A stretch of 9,283 nucleotides of DNA from a bacterium (GCA_021780545.1 JAJXYP010000087.1:1-9283), one strand, 5' to 3'. Shown: positions 1 to 5,589, numbered from the stretch's first letter. The notes: a model not told the origin generated them from the letters alone. Program-made: numbers and translations.

Positions 1-126
1 ATCTCCCGACGGTCACTCTCCGAGAGCTGCACCCAGCCCCTTTTCTTTTTTTCATATCCTCATTCTCGCACGTTTTCTGCCGACCGACTGTCCTAATTCA
101 AAAGAGAAAACGGGATTGAAACGAAT

Positions 127-591
127 ATGAATACGCAACAGACTGGTGCAATGTCCGAGATCCAAGATTTTTTCTTCGAAGCTACGCTCGCAACATATGC
201 AAGCGGGGAGAAAGCGAAGACTGACCCCAACAACACCAACTTGAAGTTCTACTCCTTCCAACGCCGCGACTACCTTTACCTCGACAAGTTTATGGTGAAC
301 GGCGAACACAGTGGCGGCCAGACGGTGATTTCCTTCCAAGGGAAACCCGTGTGGCTCATGCAGTATCATGGCTGGTGCAAAGATGACGATCCGTTCGCAT
401 TTTCAGAAGAAGTGAATTTGAGGACGAGGTTATCAATGTCGCTTGTTACTTTTTCAAGCGAGCGGGTTTTGGCCGCCAGTACCGATTCACGTGTTTTTGC
501 TTCGCCTTTACGCATAGCGTGCAAATACTGCAACGCCCATTCCCTAAACTTGTCCGAAATCTCAAGCTGTTCAAGTACGCTATCCCTCTAG
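127..591 (+). pseudogene. DUF5680-like protein, C-terminally replaced (chimeric ORF)
   Basis: The ORF encodes 154 residues, but only residues 9-89 look like a real protein. They contain an N-terminal helix, a TYASG motif (23-27), an aromatic stretch RDYLYLDKF and a core GGQTVISF...PVWLMQYHGWCKDDDP. From memory of the family this is the DUF5680 pattern (a Tyr-Ala-Ser-Gly start, then a VW-M-Y-G core); its molecular function is unknown. The core closely matches the gene at 3654-4145, which continues from DDP into FLKEAL and a further 95 residues. Here the frame after P89 (nt 391-393) instead reads antisense through a serine recombinase fragment, so residues 90-154 are fortuitous. Starts are possible at 127 and at 151, and neither has a clear Shine-Dalgarno sequence. 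I interpret this as a gene broken by rearrangement; whether the chimeric ORF is still translated is unknown. Confidence 0.7.
387..587 (-). pseudogene. Fragment of a large serine recombinase (C-terminal part)
   Basis: Read on the minus strand, this stretch gives about 67 codons in one frame, beginning DSVLEQLEISDKFREWALQY and ending LVLKFTSSENANGS. It resembles the segment after the zinc-ribbon in large serine recombinases (Recombinase/resolvase family), where a 'WAL-L' motif leads into a charged coiled coil and an 'S-EN--GSLLSDEE' turn. An in-frame TAG at 588-590 lies just upstream and the DUF5680 sequence begins immediately downstream, so there is no catalytic N-terminal domain, no start and no native stop. 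It is a relic of an integrated element or of a recombination event. The match was made by eye from family memory; a protein search would settle it. Confidence 0.6.
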
Positions 592-620
592 CAACCATAA
601 AAACAGTCCCGCCACTTTAA

Positions 621-658
621 CAAAGAAAAGCGGCGACTGCTTTGTGAGCGAGTCGCCG
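621..658 (-). terminator. Rho-independent terminator after pyrE
   Basis: On the minus strand an 8-bp stem (CGGCGACT / AGTCGCCG at 631-638 and 651-658) with a 12-nt loop is followed by a T-rich tail, CTTTTCTTTG. It lies 22 bases past the pyrE stop codon and would end the pyrF-pyrE transcript before the recombinase fragment. Confidence 0.75.
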
Positions 659-679
659 TGTTGACGATAGTTCAGCAGG

Positions 680-1462
680 TTAATTCCTGCCCGTAAGCTC
701 CGCCCAATGCTGCTTGGGGCGAAGTCGTTTCGAACCCGCCGCACAGAGCGGGCAGTCTTCTGGATTCCAGACGGAGATGTCATAGTGCGCCAAATAGACG
801 ACGAGCGCACCTTCAATCTCATAGACATCAGAACGATGAACAAGAACACCGACGACGGGGCTAAACGCAACCGGATTGGGATTACCTTTCCGGATGCCTT
901 CACGTACCGCCATAAGCGTTCCCGCCGTGGTCATCAGTTCCTCGACCTGGAGGACGGACTCACCTGAGTGGATAGCAAAGCGTTTCCAAACTTGCTGCTT
1001 CCCGTCTGTTCCACTCTTCTCGGTGAAGTCATGCTTGACGCCGAACCATCGGGCAACGTCATGAGAGAACGCTGCACCGGCATGGTCGGAGCCAATAACC
1101 CAGCCAAGCGGCCGATACACTTGCGTGAGCGCATCTTCACCATTCTCGATTTGGTCGAGCTTGGCTTCGATGGCGTGGGTCATGTGATAGGCGAGGATGT
1201 CGCAGACGTTCGTATGGCGCAAAGCCCGAAGAACATCCACGAATCCATTGCTGCATTTGCCGGACGTGAGTTCCGCATGAGGGTCTTTCGGGTCGCCGGA
1301 GTGAAGCCACAGTGCCTCGCACAATTTGAGGATATGACTGACTCCTGCTTCCGTGAGCGTCCCGTGCGTATCTGCAAGTTGGCTTGTGGCGACGCTACCT
1401 CCAAATCGAAGAAGCTCGTCGAGATTCGGGATTCCGAGAATCCGGTCTTCAGTTGCTTCCAT
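680..1462 (-). CDS. pyrE: Orotate phosphoribosyltransferase
   Basis: A 260-residue enzyme that transfers the phosphoribosyl group of PRPP to orotate, giving OMP, the fifth step of UMP synthesis in the cytoplasm. Visible features are LTSGK (65-69), which fits the family's 'xxSGkhS' loop; a GSDHAG turn (124-129); the flexible catalytic-loop region around DFTEKSGTDGKQQVWKR (145-161); and the PRPP-binding motif VLQVEELMTTAGT (170-182), with Glu-Glu where Glu-Asp is usual. The tail carries CPLC (237-240) followed by AAGSKRLRPK, an extension I associate with longer PyrE forms. The ATG has a strong Shine-Dalgarno, GGAGGT, 5 nt upstream. The start lies inside the end of pyrF (14-nt overlap), so the two are cotranscribed and probably translationally coupled. 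The substrate assignment is supported by adjacency to OMP decarboxylase. Confidence 0.9.
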   Translation of the reverse strand: MEATEDRILGIPNLDELLRFGGSVATSQLADTHGTLTEAGVSHILKLCEALWLHSGDPKDPHAELTSGKCSNGFVDVLRALRHTNVCDILAYHMTHAIEAKLDQIENGEDALTQVYRPLGWVIGSDHAGAAFSHDVARWFGVKHDFTEKSGTDGKQQVWKRFAIHSGESVLQVEELMTTAGTLMAVREGIRKGNPNPVAFSPVVGVLVHRSDVYEIEGALVVYLAHYDISVWNPEDCPLCAAGSKRLRPKQHWAELTGRN

Positions 1463-2363
1463 GGATTACCTCCGTTGTGGCGTTCCGATACTGATTGATG
1501 AGGTCTCGCAGCTTGCTCGTTTCACGGCGAGCCACATCAGCGAAGTCAGCTCCCTTCGAGGCGAAGATGATGCCCCGTGAGGAGTTAATGACTATGCCTT
1601 GCTTGCGACTGTCGGCACCGGCGGCTACGGTCTTTTCGACGTCGCCGCCTTGCGCTCCGATGCCTGGGATGAGGATTGGCATATCGCCAACGATGTCCCG
1701 CACTTCACGAAGCTCGTCGGGATACGTTGCGCCGACTACCAGTCCGCAGTTGCCATTCTTGTTCCACTTGCTGGCGACCGAACGAGCGGCAACTTGGTAA
1801 AGTGGGCGATACCGAGGCTCGTTATTCACGAGAATCGGCCCCATCTCTATCCGAATGTCCTGAAACTCTCCCGCACCAGGATTTGAAGTCCGACAGAGTA
1901 CGAAGATGCCCTTGTCCTTCAAATCCAAGAACGGTTGCAGGGCTTCTGCGCCGAGCCAGGGATGAACCGTAATGGCATCTGCTCTGAGATAGCCGAACGC
2001 CTCTTCGACGTAACCGGCATTGGTGTTGCCGATGTCGGCACGCTTGGCATCGAGAATCACGGGAACGTCCCGTGCGATGCGGTGAATGTCGGCGATGGTT
2101 CGATGAAGTGCAGACAATCCTTCGTCGCCATGCGCTGCATAAAAGGCGATGTTGGGCTTGTAGGCACAAACGAGGTCATGCGTCGCTTCGACGATGGCTC
2201 GGTTGAACTCGACGATGGTGTTTGCGATACTCACCTCGCATTCATTGCCGCTACGATGTGCGGCTTCGGGAATCTTCCCAAACTCGCTGTCCAAGCCGAC
2301 ACAAACAAATGTGTCGGCAGTCCAGCGGGATTCAAGCATGCTGCGAAAATTACGACCTTTCAT
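1449..2363 (-). CDS. pyrF: Orotidine 5'-phosphate decarboxylase (type 2)
   Basis: A 304-residue TIM-barrel enzyme that decarboxylates OMP to UMP. Key residues are all visible: Asp in VGLDSE (25), Lys in YKPN (69), the catalytic DAKRAD array (Asp105, Lys107, Asp110) followed by IGNTN, the phosphate-binding IPGIGAQGGD (232-241) and the Arg in NSSRGI (263). The IGNTN continuation and the length above 280 residues fit the type 2 subfamily rather than the shorter E. coli-like one. AAAGGAGA lies 8 nt before the ATG. It is first in a two-gene minus-strand operon with pyrE. With only these two genes in view, earlier steps (carbamoyl phosphate to orotate) must be encoded elsewhere, or orotate may be taken from outside; the window cannot tell. 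Confidence 0.93.
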   Translation of the reverse strand: MKGRNFRSMLESRWTADTFVCVGLDSEFGKIPEAAHRSGNECEVSIANTIVEFNRAIVEATHDLVCAYKPNIAFYAAHGDEGLSALHRTIADIHRIARDVPVILDAKRADIGNTNAGYVEEAFGYLRADAITVHPWLGAEALQPFLDLKDKGIFVLCRTSNPGAGEFQDIRIEMGPILVNNEPRYRPLYQVAARSVASKWNKNGNCGLVVGATYPDELREVRDIVGDMPILIPGIGAQGGDVEKTVAAGADSRKQGIVINSSRGIIFASKGADFADVARRETSKLRDLINQYRNATTEVIHGSN

Positions 2364-2395
2364 CTGAAATCTCCTTTCAAAAAGCTGTCTAGAGC

Positions 2396-2450
2396 CGAAT
2401 CCTGCTGGACTTGGCTTGCATAATGTTTACCAGCAAATAGCGAATCCTGC
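2396..2450. repeat. Direct repeat pair CGAATCCTGC upstream of pyrF
   Basis: The 10-mer CGAATCCTGC occurs at 2396-2405 and 2441-2450, with starts 45 nt apart, in the pyrF upstream region. The same region has an 8-bp inverted pair AAATAGCG (2435-2442) / CGCTATTT (2510-2517). These could be operator half-sites for pyrF or for the divergent leader promoter. No known motif is recognised and chance cannot be excluded. No convincing pyrF promoter was found here; the best minus-strand match, TTGCAG-N17-TAAACA, is weak. Confidence 0.3.
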
Positions 2451-2535
2451 AACTGACTTACGAAAAACATAGTGGGTAGAGTTCCGTCTGTAGCGATAAA
2501 ATAAACCGACGCTATTTCATGCTACCGCTCGCGCC

Positions 2536-2565
2536 TTGACAAATATCAAAAGATTGTGCTATGCT
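2536..2565 (+). promoter_or_regulatory. Sigma-70-type promoter for the 2771 gene
   Basis: A perfect -35 TTGACA (2536-2541), an 18-nt spacer and a -10 TATGCT (2560-2565). The predicted start near 2572 gives a roughly 200-nt leader before the ATG at 2771. Confidence 0.75.
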
Positions 2566-2571
2566 ACGCGC

Positions 2572-2770
2572 GGTAAACGAATGGATGCATCCCTGGCCGT
2601 AGAAGCCCGACCCTGTAAGAAGGTCGAAGCTCTAACTAAGGGGCAAGGTCATCTCTCTCGTTGATCCGGGGTCGGATACTTCCCCCTCCTTCCACCAGAG
2701 GAAATCGAATGTTGGTTTCCTGCGGTGGAAGCAGAGGCTTCCAAATCCACAATTCCAAGGAGAAAAATAT
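2572..2770 (+). promoter_or_regulatory. Structured 5' leader with competing hairpins
   Basis: The leader has several pairings that exclude one another. CGACC 2608-2612 can pair locally with GGTCG 2622-2626, or as CCGACCC 2607-2613 with GGGTCGG 2669-2675. CTTCCACC 2689-2696 plus AGGAAA 2699-2704 pair with TTTCCT 2716-2721 plus GGTGGAAG 2724-2731, about 14 bp with one small internal loop. The right arm of that stem can instead form GGAAGC 2727-2732 / GCTTCC 2737-2742 around an AGAG tetraloop. CTCCTT 2686-2691 is complementary to AAGGAG 2757-2762 in the ribosome binding site of the 2771 gene. This architecture suggests control of translation initiation by a riboswitch-like or leader-peptide mechanism. 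I do not recognise a known riboswitch class. Pairings were found by eye, without energy calculation. Confidence 0.45.
2581..2664 (+). CDS. Possible 27-codon leader peptide
   Basis: An ATG 15 nt after the -10 box opens a 27-codon frame (MDASLAVEARP... to ...GHLSR) ending in TGA at 2662-2664. The start would sit about 9 nt into the transcript, with no Shine-Dalgarno. It spans the CGACC/GGTCG hairpin and stops just before GGGTCGG, so its translation could affect which pairing forms. It could equally be a chance ORF. Confidence 0.25.
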   Translation: MDASLAVEARPCKKVEALTKGQGHLSR

Positions 2771-3154
2771 ATGAGTCCGATATTGGGGGTTCTGTTGGGA
2801 GGGTCGTTCACGGGAGCGCTCTCCTACAAGTATCCGTGGACAGGAATCGGCGGGAATGTCGGCGTCAACAGCGACGCAGATCGGGCCACCAAAATCTCGT
2901 CGATGATCGGAGGAATCCTGATTGGGGCGTTCATCGGAGCATTTGTCGCGCCCTCGATGCGATACCATCTCCATGCCGTCATAGGCGCCGGAGTGGCGAT
3001 CGCCATCGGCACCCTGTCTGCCATTGTCCTGGGGCATACGCGGATAGATGGGTATTATTTCCAGAACCGCCGTGACCTTTTCTCGCATTGGATCACCATC
3101 ATCTCGATCTCTTCGGTAATCGGGGCGGTGGTCGGAGCATGCGTGCCGGGGTAA
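2771..3154 (+). CDS. Small glycine-rich multi-pass membrane protein
   Basis: A 127-residue hydrophobic protein, function not recognised. There are about four membrane-spanning stretches: residues 3-18 (ILGVLLGG-type), 43-62 (SMIGGILIGAFIGAFVA), 68-88 (AVIGAGVAIAIGTLSAIVLG) and 106-125 (WITIISISSVIGAVVGA). The repeated GxxxG and GxxG spacing resembles glycine-zipper helices that pack tightly or oligomerise. A polar loop (28-42) carries Asp and Arg residues. The ATG is preceded by AAGGAGA with 7 nt spacing, so the start is secure. It is monocistronic, with its own promoter, a long structured leader and a strong terminator, so expression appears specifically controlled. A transporter, channel or stress-linked envelope role is possible, but nothing in the sequence decides this. 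Confidence 0.75.
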   Translation: MSPILGVLLGGSFTGALSYKYPWTGIGGNVGVNSDADRATKISSMIGGILIGAFIGAFVAPSMRYHLHAVIGAGVAIAIGTLSAIVLGHTRIDGYYFQNRRDLFSHWITIISISSVIGAVVGACVPG

Positions 3155-3163
3155 ATCCGGCAC
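3143..3163 (+). repeat. Hairpin over the stop codon of the membrane protein gene
   Basis: GTGCCGG (3143-3149) and CCGGCAC (3157-3163) form a 7-bp stem whose 7-nt loop holds the TAA stop codon at 3152-3154. No T-tract follows, so it is unlikely to be the terminator; it may protect the mRNA 3' region. Confidence 0.5.
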
Positions 3164-3178
3164 GACAACTTAATCAAA

Positions 3179-3212
3179 GGGCCGTTCCGACAGGAACGGC
3201 CCGAATTCTTTT
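3179..3212 (+). terminator. Strong rho-independent terminator
   Basis: A perfect 10-bp GC-rich stem, GGGCCGTTCC / GGAACGGCCC (3179-3188 and 3193-3202), with a GACA loop. It is followed by GAATTCTTTTC, 25 nt past the stop codon of the membrane protein gene. Confidence 0.85.
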
Positions 3213-3261
3213 CGCCGAAATAATCAAAGATTATTGCCTTGAACATACGGCTATTCTACCA

Positions 3262-3289
3262 AAAACAGCCTCATTGCTGAAGCTGTTTT
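3262..3289 (-). terminator. Likely terminator for the DUF5652 gene (possibly bidirectional)
   Basis: AAAACAGC (3262-3269) and GCTGTTTT (3282-3289) form an 8-bp stem with a 12-nt loop. On the minus strand it ends in GCTGTTTTTGG, placing a U-run at the stem base. It sits between convergent genes. A second 7-bp hairpin, GCGTCGA/TCGACGC, lies at 3305-3322 without a U-run. Confidence 0.5.
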
Positions 3290-3328
3290 CCGAAATCTCT
3301 TCCTGCGTCGATCTCTCGACGCCTCGTC

Positions 3329-3577
3329 CTATTTCTTACTGAACAGCTCCGACCACTTCAGCTTGGCTACGCCAAAAAGATAGATTATCTCGAGAAGGCC
3401 GATGGTGTTCACGATAAGCATGATGACGAACCACCACGACTGTCCCCGTCGGCCTGAATGCCACAAGGCGAGGCCTTTCCAAAATATCGTCCAGAGCGCA
3501 AGCGCCAGAATGAGAGGAACGAACACGTGGATCACGCTCGCTATTCCCGGCCCCCACCCGTAATCTTGGGTAAACAT
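3329..3577 (-). CDS. DUF5652-like small membrane protein
   Basis: An 82-residue protein with two predicted membrane helices (about 13-34 and 47-69). The connecting motif is WKGLALWHSGRRGQSWWFV, followed by NTIGLLEIIYLF. This order (W-KG-ALW, a basic turn, W-F, then NT-G-LEI-YL) is what I recall for the DUF5652 family, which is frequent in Patescibacteria and has no known function. Both ends of the family pattern are present, so it appears intact. The ATG at 3577 has no Shine-Dalgarno upstream. An extended -10-like TGATAGAAT lies on the minus strand (-10 at 3629-3624), about 47 nt before the start. It is a single gene, divergent from the DUF5680/response-regulator pair. Confidence 0.75.
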   Translation of the reverse strand: MFTQDYGWGPGIASVIHVFVPLILALALWTIFWKGLALWHSGRRGQSWWFVIMLIVNTIGLLEIIYLFGVAKLKWSELFSKK

Positions 3578-3623
3578 CGAAGGATATTATTGAGACATTG
3601 GATGCGACCTTTCGTTTACATTC

Positions 3624-3632
3624 ATTCTATCA
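3624..3632 (-). promoter_or_regulatory. Possible extended -10 promoter for the DUF5652 gene
   Basis: On the minus strand the sequence reads TGATAGAAT, an extended -10 (TGn plus TAGAAT). No good -35 accompanies it. Confidence 0.3.
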
Positions 3633-3653
3633 CGGGAACAGGGATCCAGCGGA

Positions 3654-4145
3654 TTGCCCATACCAAGCGAACGGCACGAGCGGATCGCCGATCTGCACGA
3701 TACACTCGAGGATATGGCGCTCACGAACAGCGAATACAGTGGCGGATCGACGTTGATTTCCTTTCACGCCGAACCGAAACCTATCAACCTCTGGCTCATG
3801 CAGTACCACGGCTGGTGCAAGAATGACGACCCGGAAATTCTGGCGTTTCTCAAGGAAGCGCTGCGCGCCGCTTATGGGAAGAAAATCTTCCGTGGCGGGC
3901 GCGGAGAATTCCGCTACCCAAATCTCGGAGATCCGTCGCTACGAAGCCCAACCACGGGCAATGCGTTTCTGTACCTGAACCAGGGCGACCACAGCGAATA
4001 CTTCGGCCAACAGCTGGAGCCGTTCGAGAAATTCTCCGGGCGCGAAGGAATCACGGTATCTAACGAACGGCTGAATTTGAAAGAGGAAGTCTTCTGGCAC
4101 CGCTGCCAGGGGATGCTGCTGATCCCAACCGAAAGCAAAGATTGA
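3654..4145 (+). CDS. DUF5680-like protein, N-terminally truncated
   Basis: About 163 residues from a TTG at 3654, or 143 from an ATG at 3714. Residues 29-60 (SGGSTLISF...LWLMQYHGWCKNDDP) match the core of the gene at 127. The rest (FLKEALRAAY, then FRGGRGEFRYPN, GNAFLYLNQGDHSEY, FEKFSGREGI, FWHRCQGMLL) fits the family's C-terminal half, with its 'F-G-E-I...GG' ending. The expected N-terminal helix and TYASG motif are absent: the frame is open upstream only to a TGA at 3591-3593, and no Shine-Dalgarno precedes either start. It is therefore probably 5'-truncated, or has a short N-terminus with an atypical start. It ends 12 nt before a response regulator, whose ribosome binding site overlaps this stop codon, so the two form an operon. 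Function unknown. Confidence 0.65.
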   Translation: MPIPSERHERIADLHDTLEDMALTNSEYSGGSTLISFHAEPKPINLWLMQYHGWCKNDDPEILAFLKEALRAAYGKKIFRGGRGEFRYPNLGDPSLRSPTTGNAFLYLNQGDHSEYFGQQLEPFEKFSGREGITVSNERLNLKEEVFWHRCQGMLLIPTESKD

Positions 4146-4157
4146 AAGGAGAATGCC

Positions 4158-4499
4158 GTGTACAAAATTCTTGTGATTGAAGATGAGAAAAAAATCGCCG
4201 AATGGTTCGCGGACGAGTTCCGGGAACTGGGGCACGAAGTCCAAACCGCCTATTCCGGCGAGCAGGCGCTCGAGATCTGCGCCAAGCAGGATTTCGATTT
4301 CATTTTCACGGACTATAACCTTGGCGGGAAGATAACCGGCATCGATGTCGCGAATGCACTCACCGAAAGCGGCAAGTCCCCGCGCATCATCTTGGTGACG
4401 GCATCCATAACTGCCAAAGTGTGGGCAGGAAGCAACATCATGAAGATCTTCAACAAGCCCGTCCTCCCCAAAACACTGGCACGCGTGCTGAAAGAGTGA
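4158..4499 (+). CDS. Single-domain response regulator (CheY-like receiver)
   Basis: A 113-residue stand-alone receiver domain. Canonical residues are present: the acidic pair Glu8-Asp9, phospho-acceptor Asp52 in FTDYNL, Thr81 in LVTAS and Lys100 in FNKP. There is no DNA-binding or enzymatic output domain after the receiver fold, so it must act by protein-protein contact or in a phosphorelay. The start is GTG at 4158, with AGGAG 6 nt upstream formed from the end of the previous gene. No histidine kinase is present in the window, so its phosphodonor is encoded elsewhere. Pairing with a DUF5680-like gene suggests a functional link, but the nature of that link is unknown. Confidence 0.88.
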   Translation: MYKILVIEDEKKIAEWFADEFRELGHEVQTAYSGEQALEICAKQDFDFIFTDYNLGGKITGIDVANALTESGKSPRIILVTASITAKVWAGSNIMKIFNKPVLPKTLARVLKE

Positions 4500-4528
4500 C
4501 GATTCATCGGAAAGTGTAGGTACCCGCG

Positions 4529-4560
4529 GGCTCGGCGATTCAATCGACCGAGCCTTTTTT
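4529..4560 (+). terminator. Rho-independent terminator after the response regulator
   Basis: GGCTCGG (4529-4535) pairs with CCGAGCC (4548-4554) and is followed directly by six T residues. The 12-nt loop can add a small CGAT/ATCG stem. It closes the DUF5680/response-regulator operon. Confidence 0.88.
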
Positions 4561-4610
4561 GTCCATCCAAAAAAGTTATCCCTTCTGTCCCTGCGGGCGA
4601 CGGTGGACCC

Positions 4611-5102
4611 TCACCCGTCCAGCAGTTTCCGAACCTCCTTATCGTTCTTCACCACGATGATTTTCGCGCTTCTTTTATAACCCTCAAGAATCCGATAAAT
4701 CTCTTCCGTGGGATAGACAACCACTCGCTTGATGAGTTCCCAGCTGATCCGCTCCCGCATCCCGTCCGGTTTGTCGAAGGGCTGCTCGCGGTTAAAAACG
4801 CGTTTGAATGCCCGCCAGAGGCAGAGCCACTTGGAGAAATCGAAGAAGATGACCGTATCCGCACGGCCGAGCCGAATCGCAATGCTACTCCGATAATTGC
4901 CGTCAATGATCCACTCGTCCCCCGCCACGAGTTTCCGCTGGAACTCCAACCAATCGCTTTTCACCGGAAATTTTTCTTTCCAATCGCTCATGTAGTATTC
5001 CTTGTCCAGATGGATAACCGGCCGATTTAGCTTTTTGCCCAGCTTATTGGCGAATGTGGATTTGCCAGAGCCAGAACTGCCGATAATGGCAATGCGGTTC
5101 AT
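4611..5102 (-). CDS. P-loop NTPase, adenylate-kinase/topology-modulation-like
   Basis: 163 residues from the ATG at 5102. Walker A GSSGSGKST is at 8-16, HLDKEYY at 31-37, the characteristic WIIDGNYR at 64-71, and ADTVIFFDFSKWLCLWRAFKR at 81-101. This set matches the AAA_17 / 'topology modulation protein' (FlaR-like) group of small nucleoside-kinase-like proteins, whose substrate is generally unproven. The frame is open to 5237, but the extra 45 residues are not family-like, and the usual start with a Met about 8 residues before the P-loop favours 5102; 5126 is an alternative. No Shine-Dalgarno lies next to 5102: an AAGGAT lies 16 nt upstream. It is transcribed away from the hydrolase remnant. 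No terminator was clear downstream. Confidence 0.82.
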   Translation of the reverse strand: MNRIAIIGSSGSGKSTFANKLGKKLNRPVIHLDKEYYMSDWKEKFPVKSDWLEFQRKLVAGDEWIIDGNYRSSIAIRLGRADTVIFFDFSKWLCLWRAFKRVFNREQPFDKPDGMRERISWELIKRVVVYPTEEIYRILEGYKRSAKIIVVKNDKEVRKLLDG

Positions 5103-5281
5103 AAATAATACTGTAATATCCTTCATTATCCGATTCGCAATCTGCCGTGCCCGGCGGTGAAACTGGCAGCCAGCAAGAAACGGTTCGTTTTGGACATGGA
5201 TAGAATTAATTATAAAACATATTAACCAAACACCCATCTTCAGCTGCTCTTTATAAAACCCGCCAATTACTTCCTTTATTT

Positions 5282-5310
5282 TTGACCAGCATCCTGTGCT
5301 AAACTAGGTT
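5282..5310 (+). promoter_or_regulatory. Candidate promoter for the hydrolase remnant
   Basis: TTGACC (5282-5287), a 17-nt spacer and TAGGTT (5305-5310) give a plausible sigma-70 promoter 39 nt before the ATG at 5350. The -35 is good and the -10 is modest. The rest of 5103-5349 holds no gene; it has an isolated TATAAT on the minus strand (5214-5209) that might serve the P-loop gene, but no matching -35. Confidence 0.45.
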
Positions 5311-5349
5311 TAAAGGCCTTCTCGTTAGCCCGCTCCCCGTAGTTAACAG

Positions 5350-5589
5350 ATGAAGCGAATTGCATATATTATTCCGGGATATAAACAGACCCCCGCAAAA
5401 CGAAACGGCTATGGTAAAGTCGCGGCTTTGATCGCGGGGGATAAGGAAGGGCCGGAGGTCATGCGCAGAGCGAGAGCCGCAAAAAGAATGATCAAAAACA
5501 GCTCGCTGACTATTGTCAAAGGCGCCAAGCATGATATCGGACAAAAGGAATACCTAGCATGCATCAAGAGAGCCATAAAAAGCCTTTAG
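5350..5589 (+). pseudogene. Alpha/beta hydrolase with in-frame internal deletion (mini-ORF)
   Basis: This 79-residue ORF looks like the two ends of an alpha/beta hydrolase of roughly 200 or more residues. Residues 1-25 (MKRIAYIIPGYKQTP...GYGKVA) match the first strand and the IIPG oxyanion turn. Residues 26-79 match the C-terminal third: LIAGDKE carries the catalytic-acid Asp31, SSLTIVKGAKHDIG carries the catalytic His61, and the final helix is EYLACIKRAIKSL. The middle, including the GxSxG nucleophile elbow, is missing, and the reading frame is kept across the junction near 5422-5427. It cannot be an active hydrolase of the normal type. A promoter-like sequence is retained upstream, but there is no Shine-Dalgarno. 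It may be a decaying gene or a retained small protein. Confidence 0.65.

Noticed and set aside
1..126. Possible terminator of an upstream gene (GCTG/CAGC followed by a T-rich run near 38-52)
   Set aside because: The stem is only 4 bp and no upstream gene is visible to support it.
968..1498. 176-codon plus-strand ORF antisense to pyrE
   Set aside because: It mirrors the pyrE coding frame, has no ribosome binding site or recognisable domain, and pyrE on the other strand has clear motifs and a strong Shine-Dalgarno.
1935..2423. 162-codon plus-strand ORF across pyrF
   Set aside because: It is an antisense shadow of pyrF, whose active-site residues are all visible on the minus strand.
2636..3163. 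175-codon minus-strand ORF opposite the membrane protein
   Set aside because: Low-complexity Arg/Asp-rich translation typical of an antisense frame; the plus-strand gene has promoter, ribosome binding site and terminator.
3458..3826. 122-codon plus-strand ORF overlapping the DUF5652 gene and the DUF5680-like gene
   Set aside because: Arg-rich and out of frame with both recognisable proteins it overlaps.
5103..5237. 45-residue N-terminal extension of the P-loop NTPase
   Set aside because: The extension does not resemble the family, and starting at 5102 gives the usual Met about 8 residues before the P-loop.
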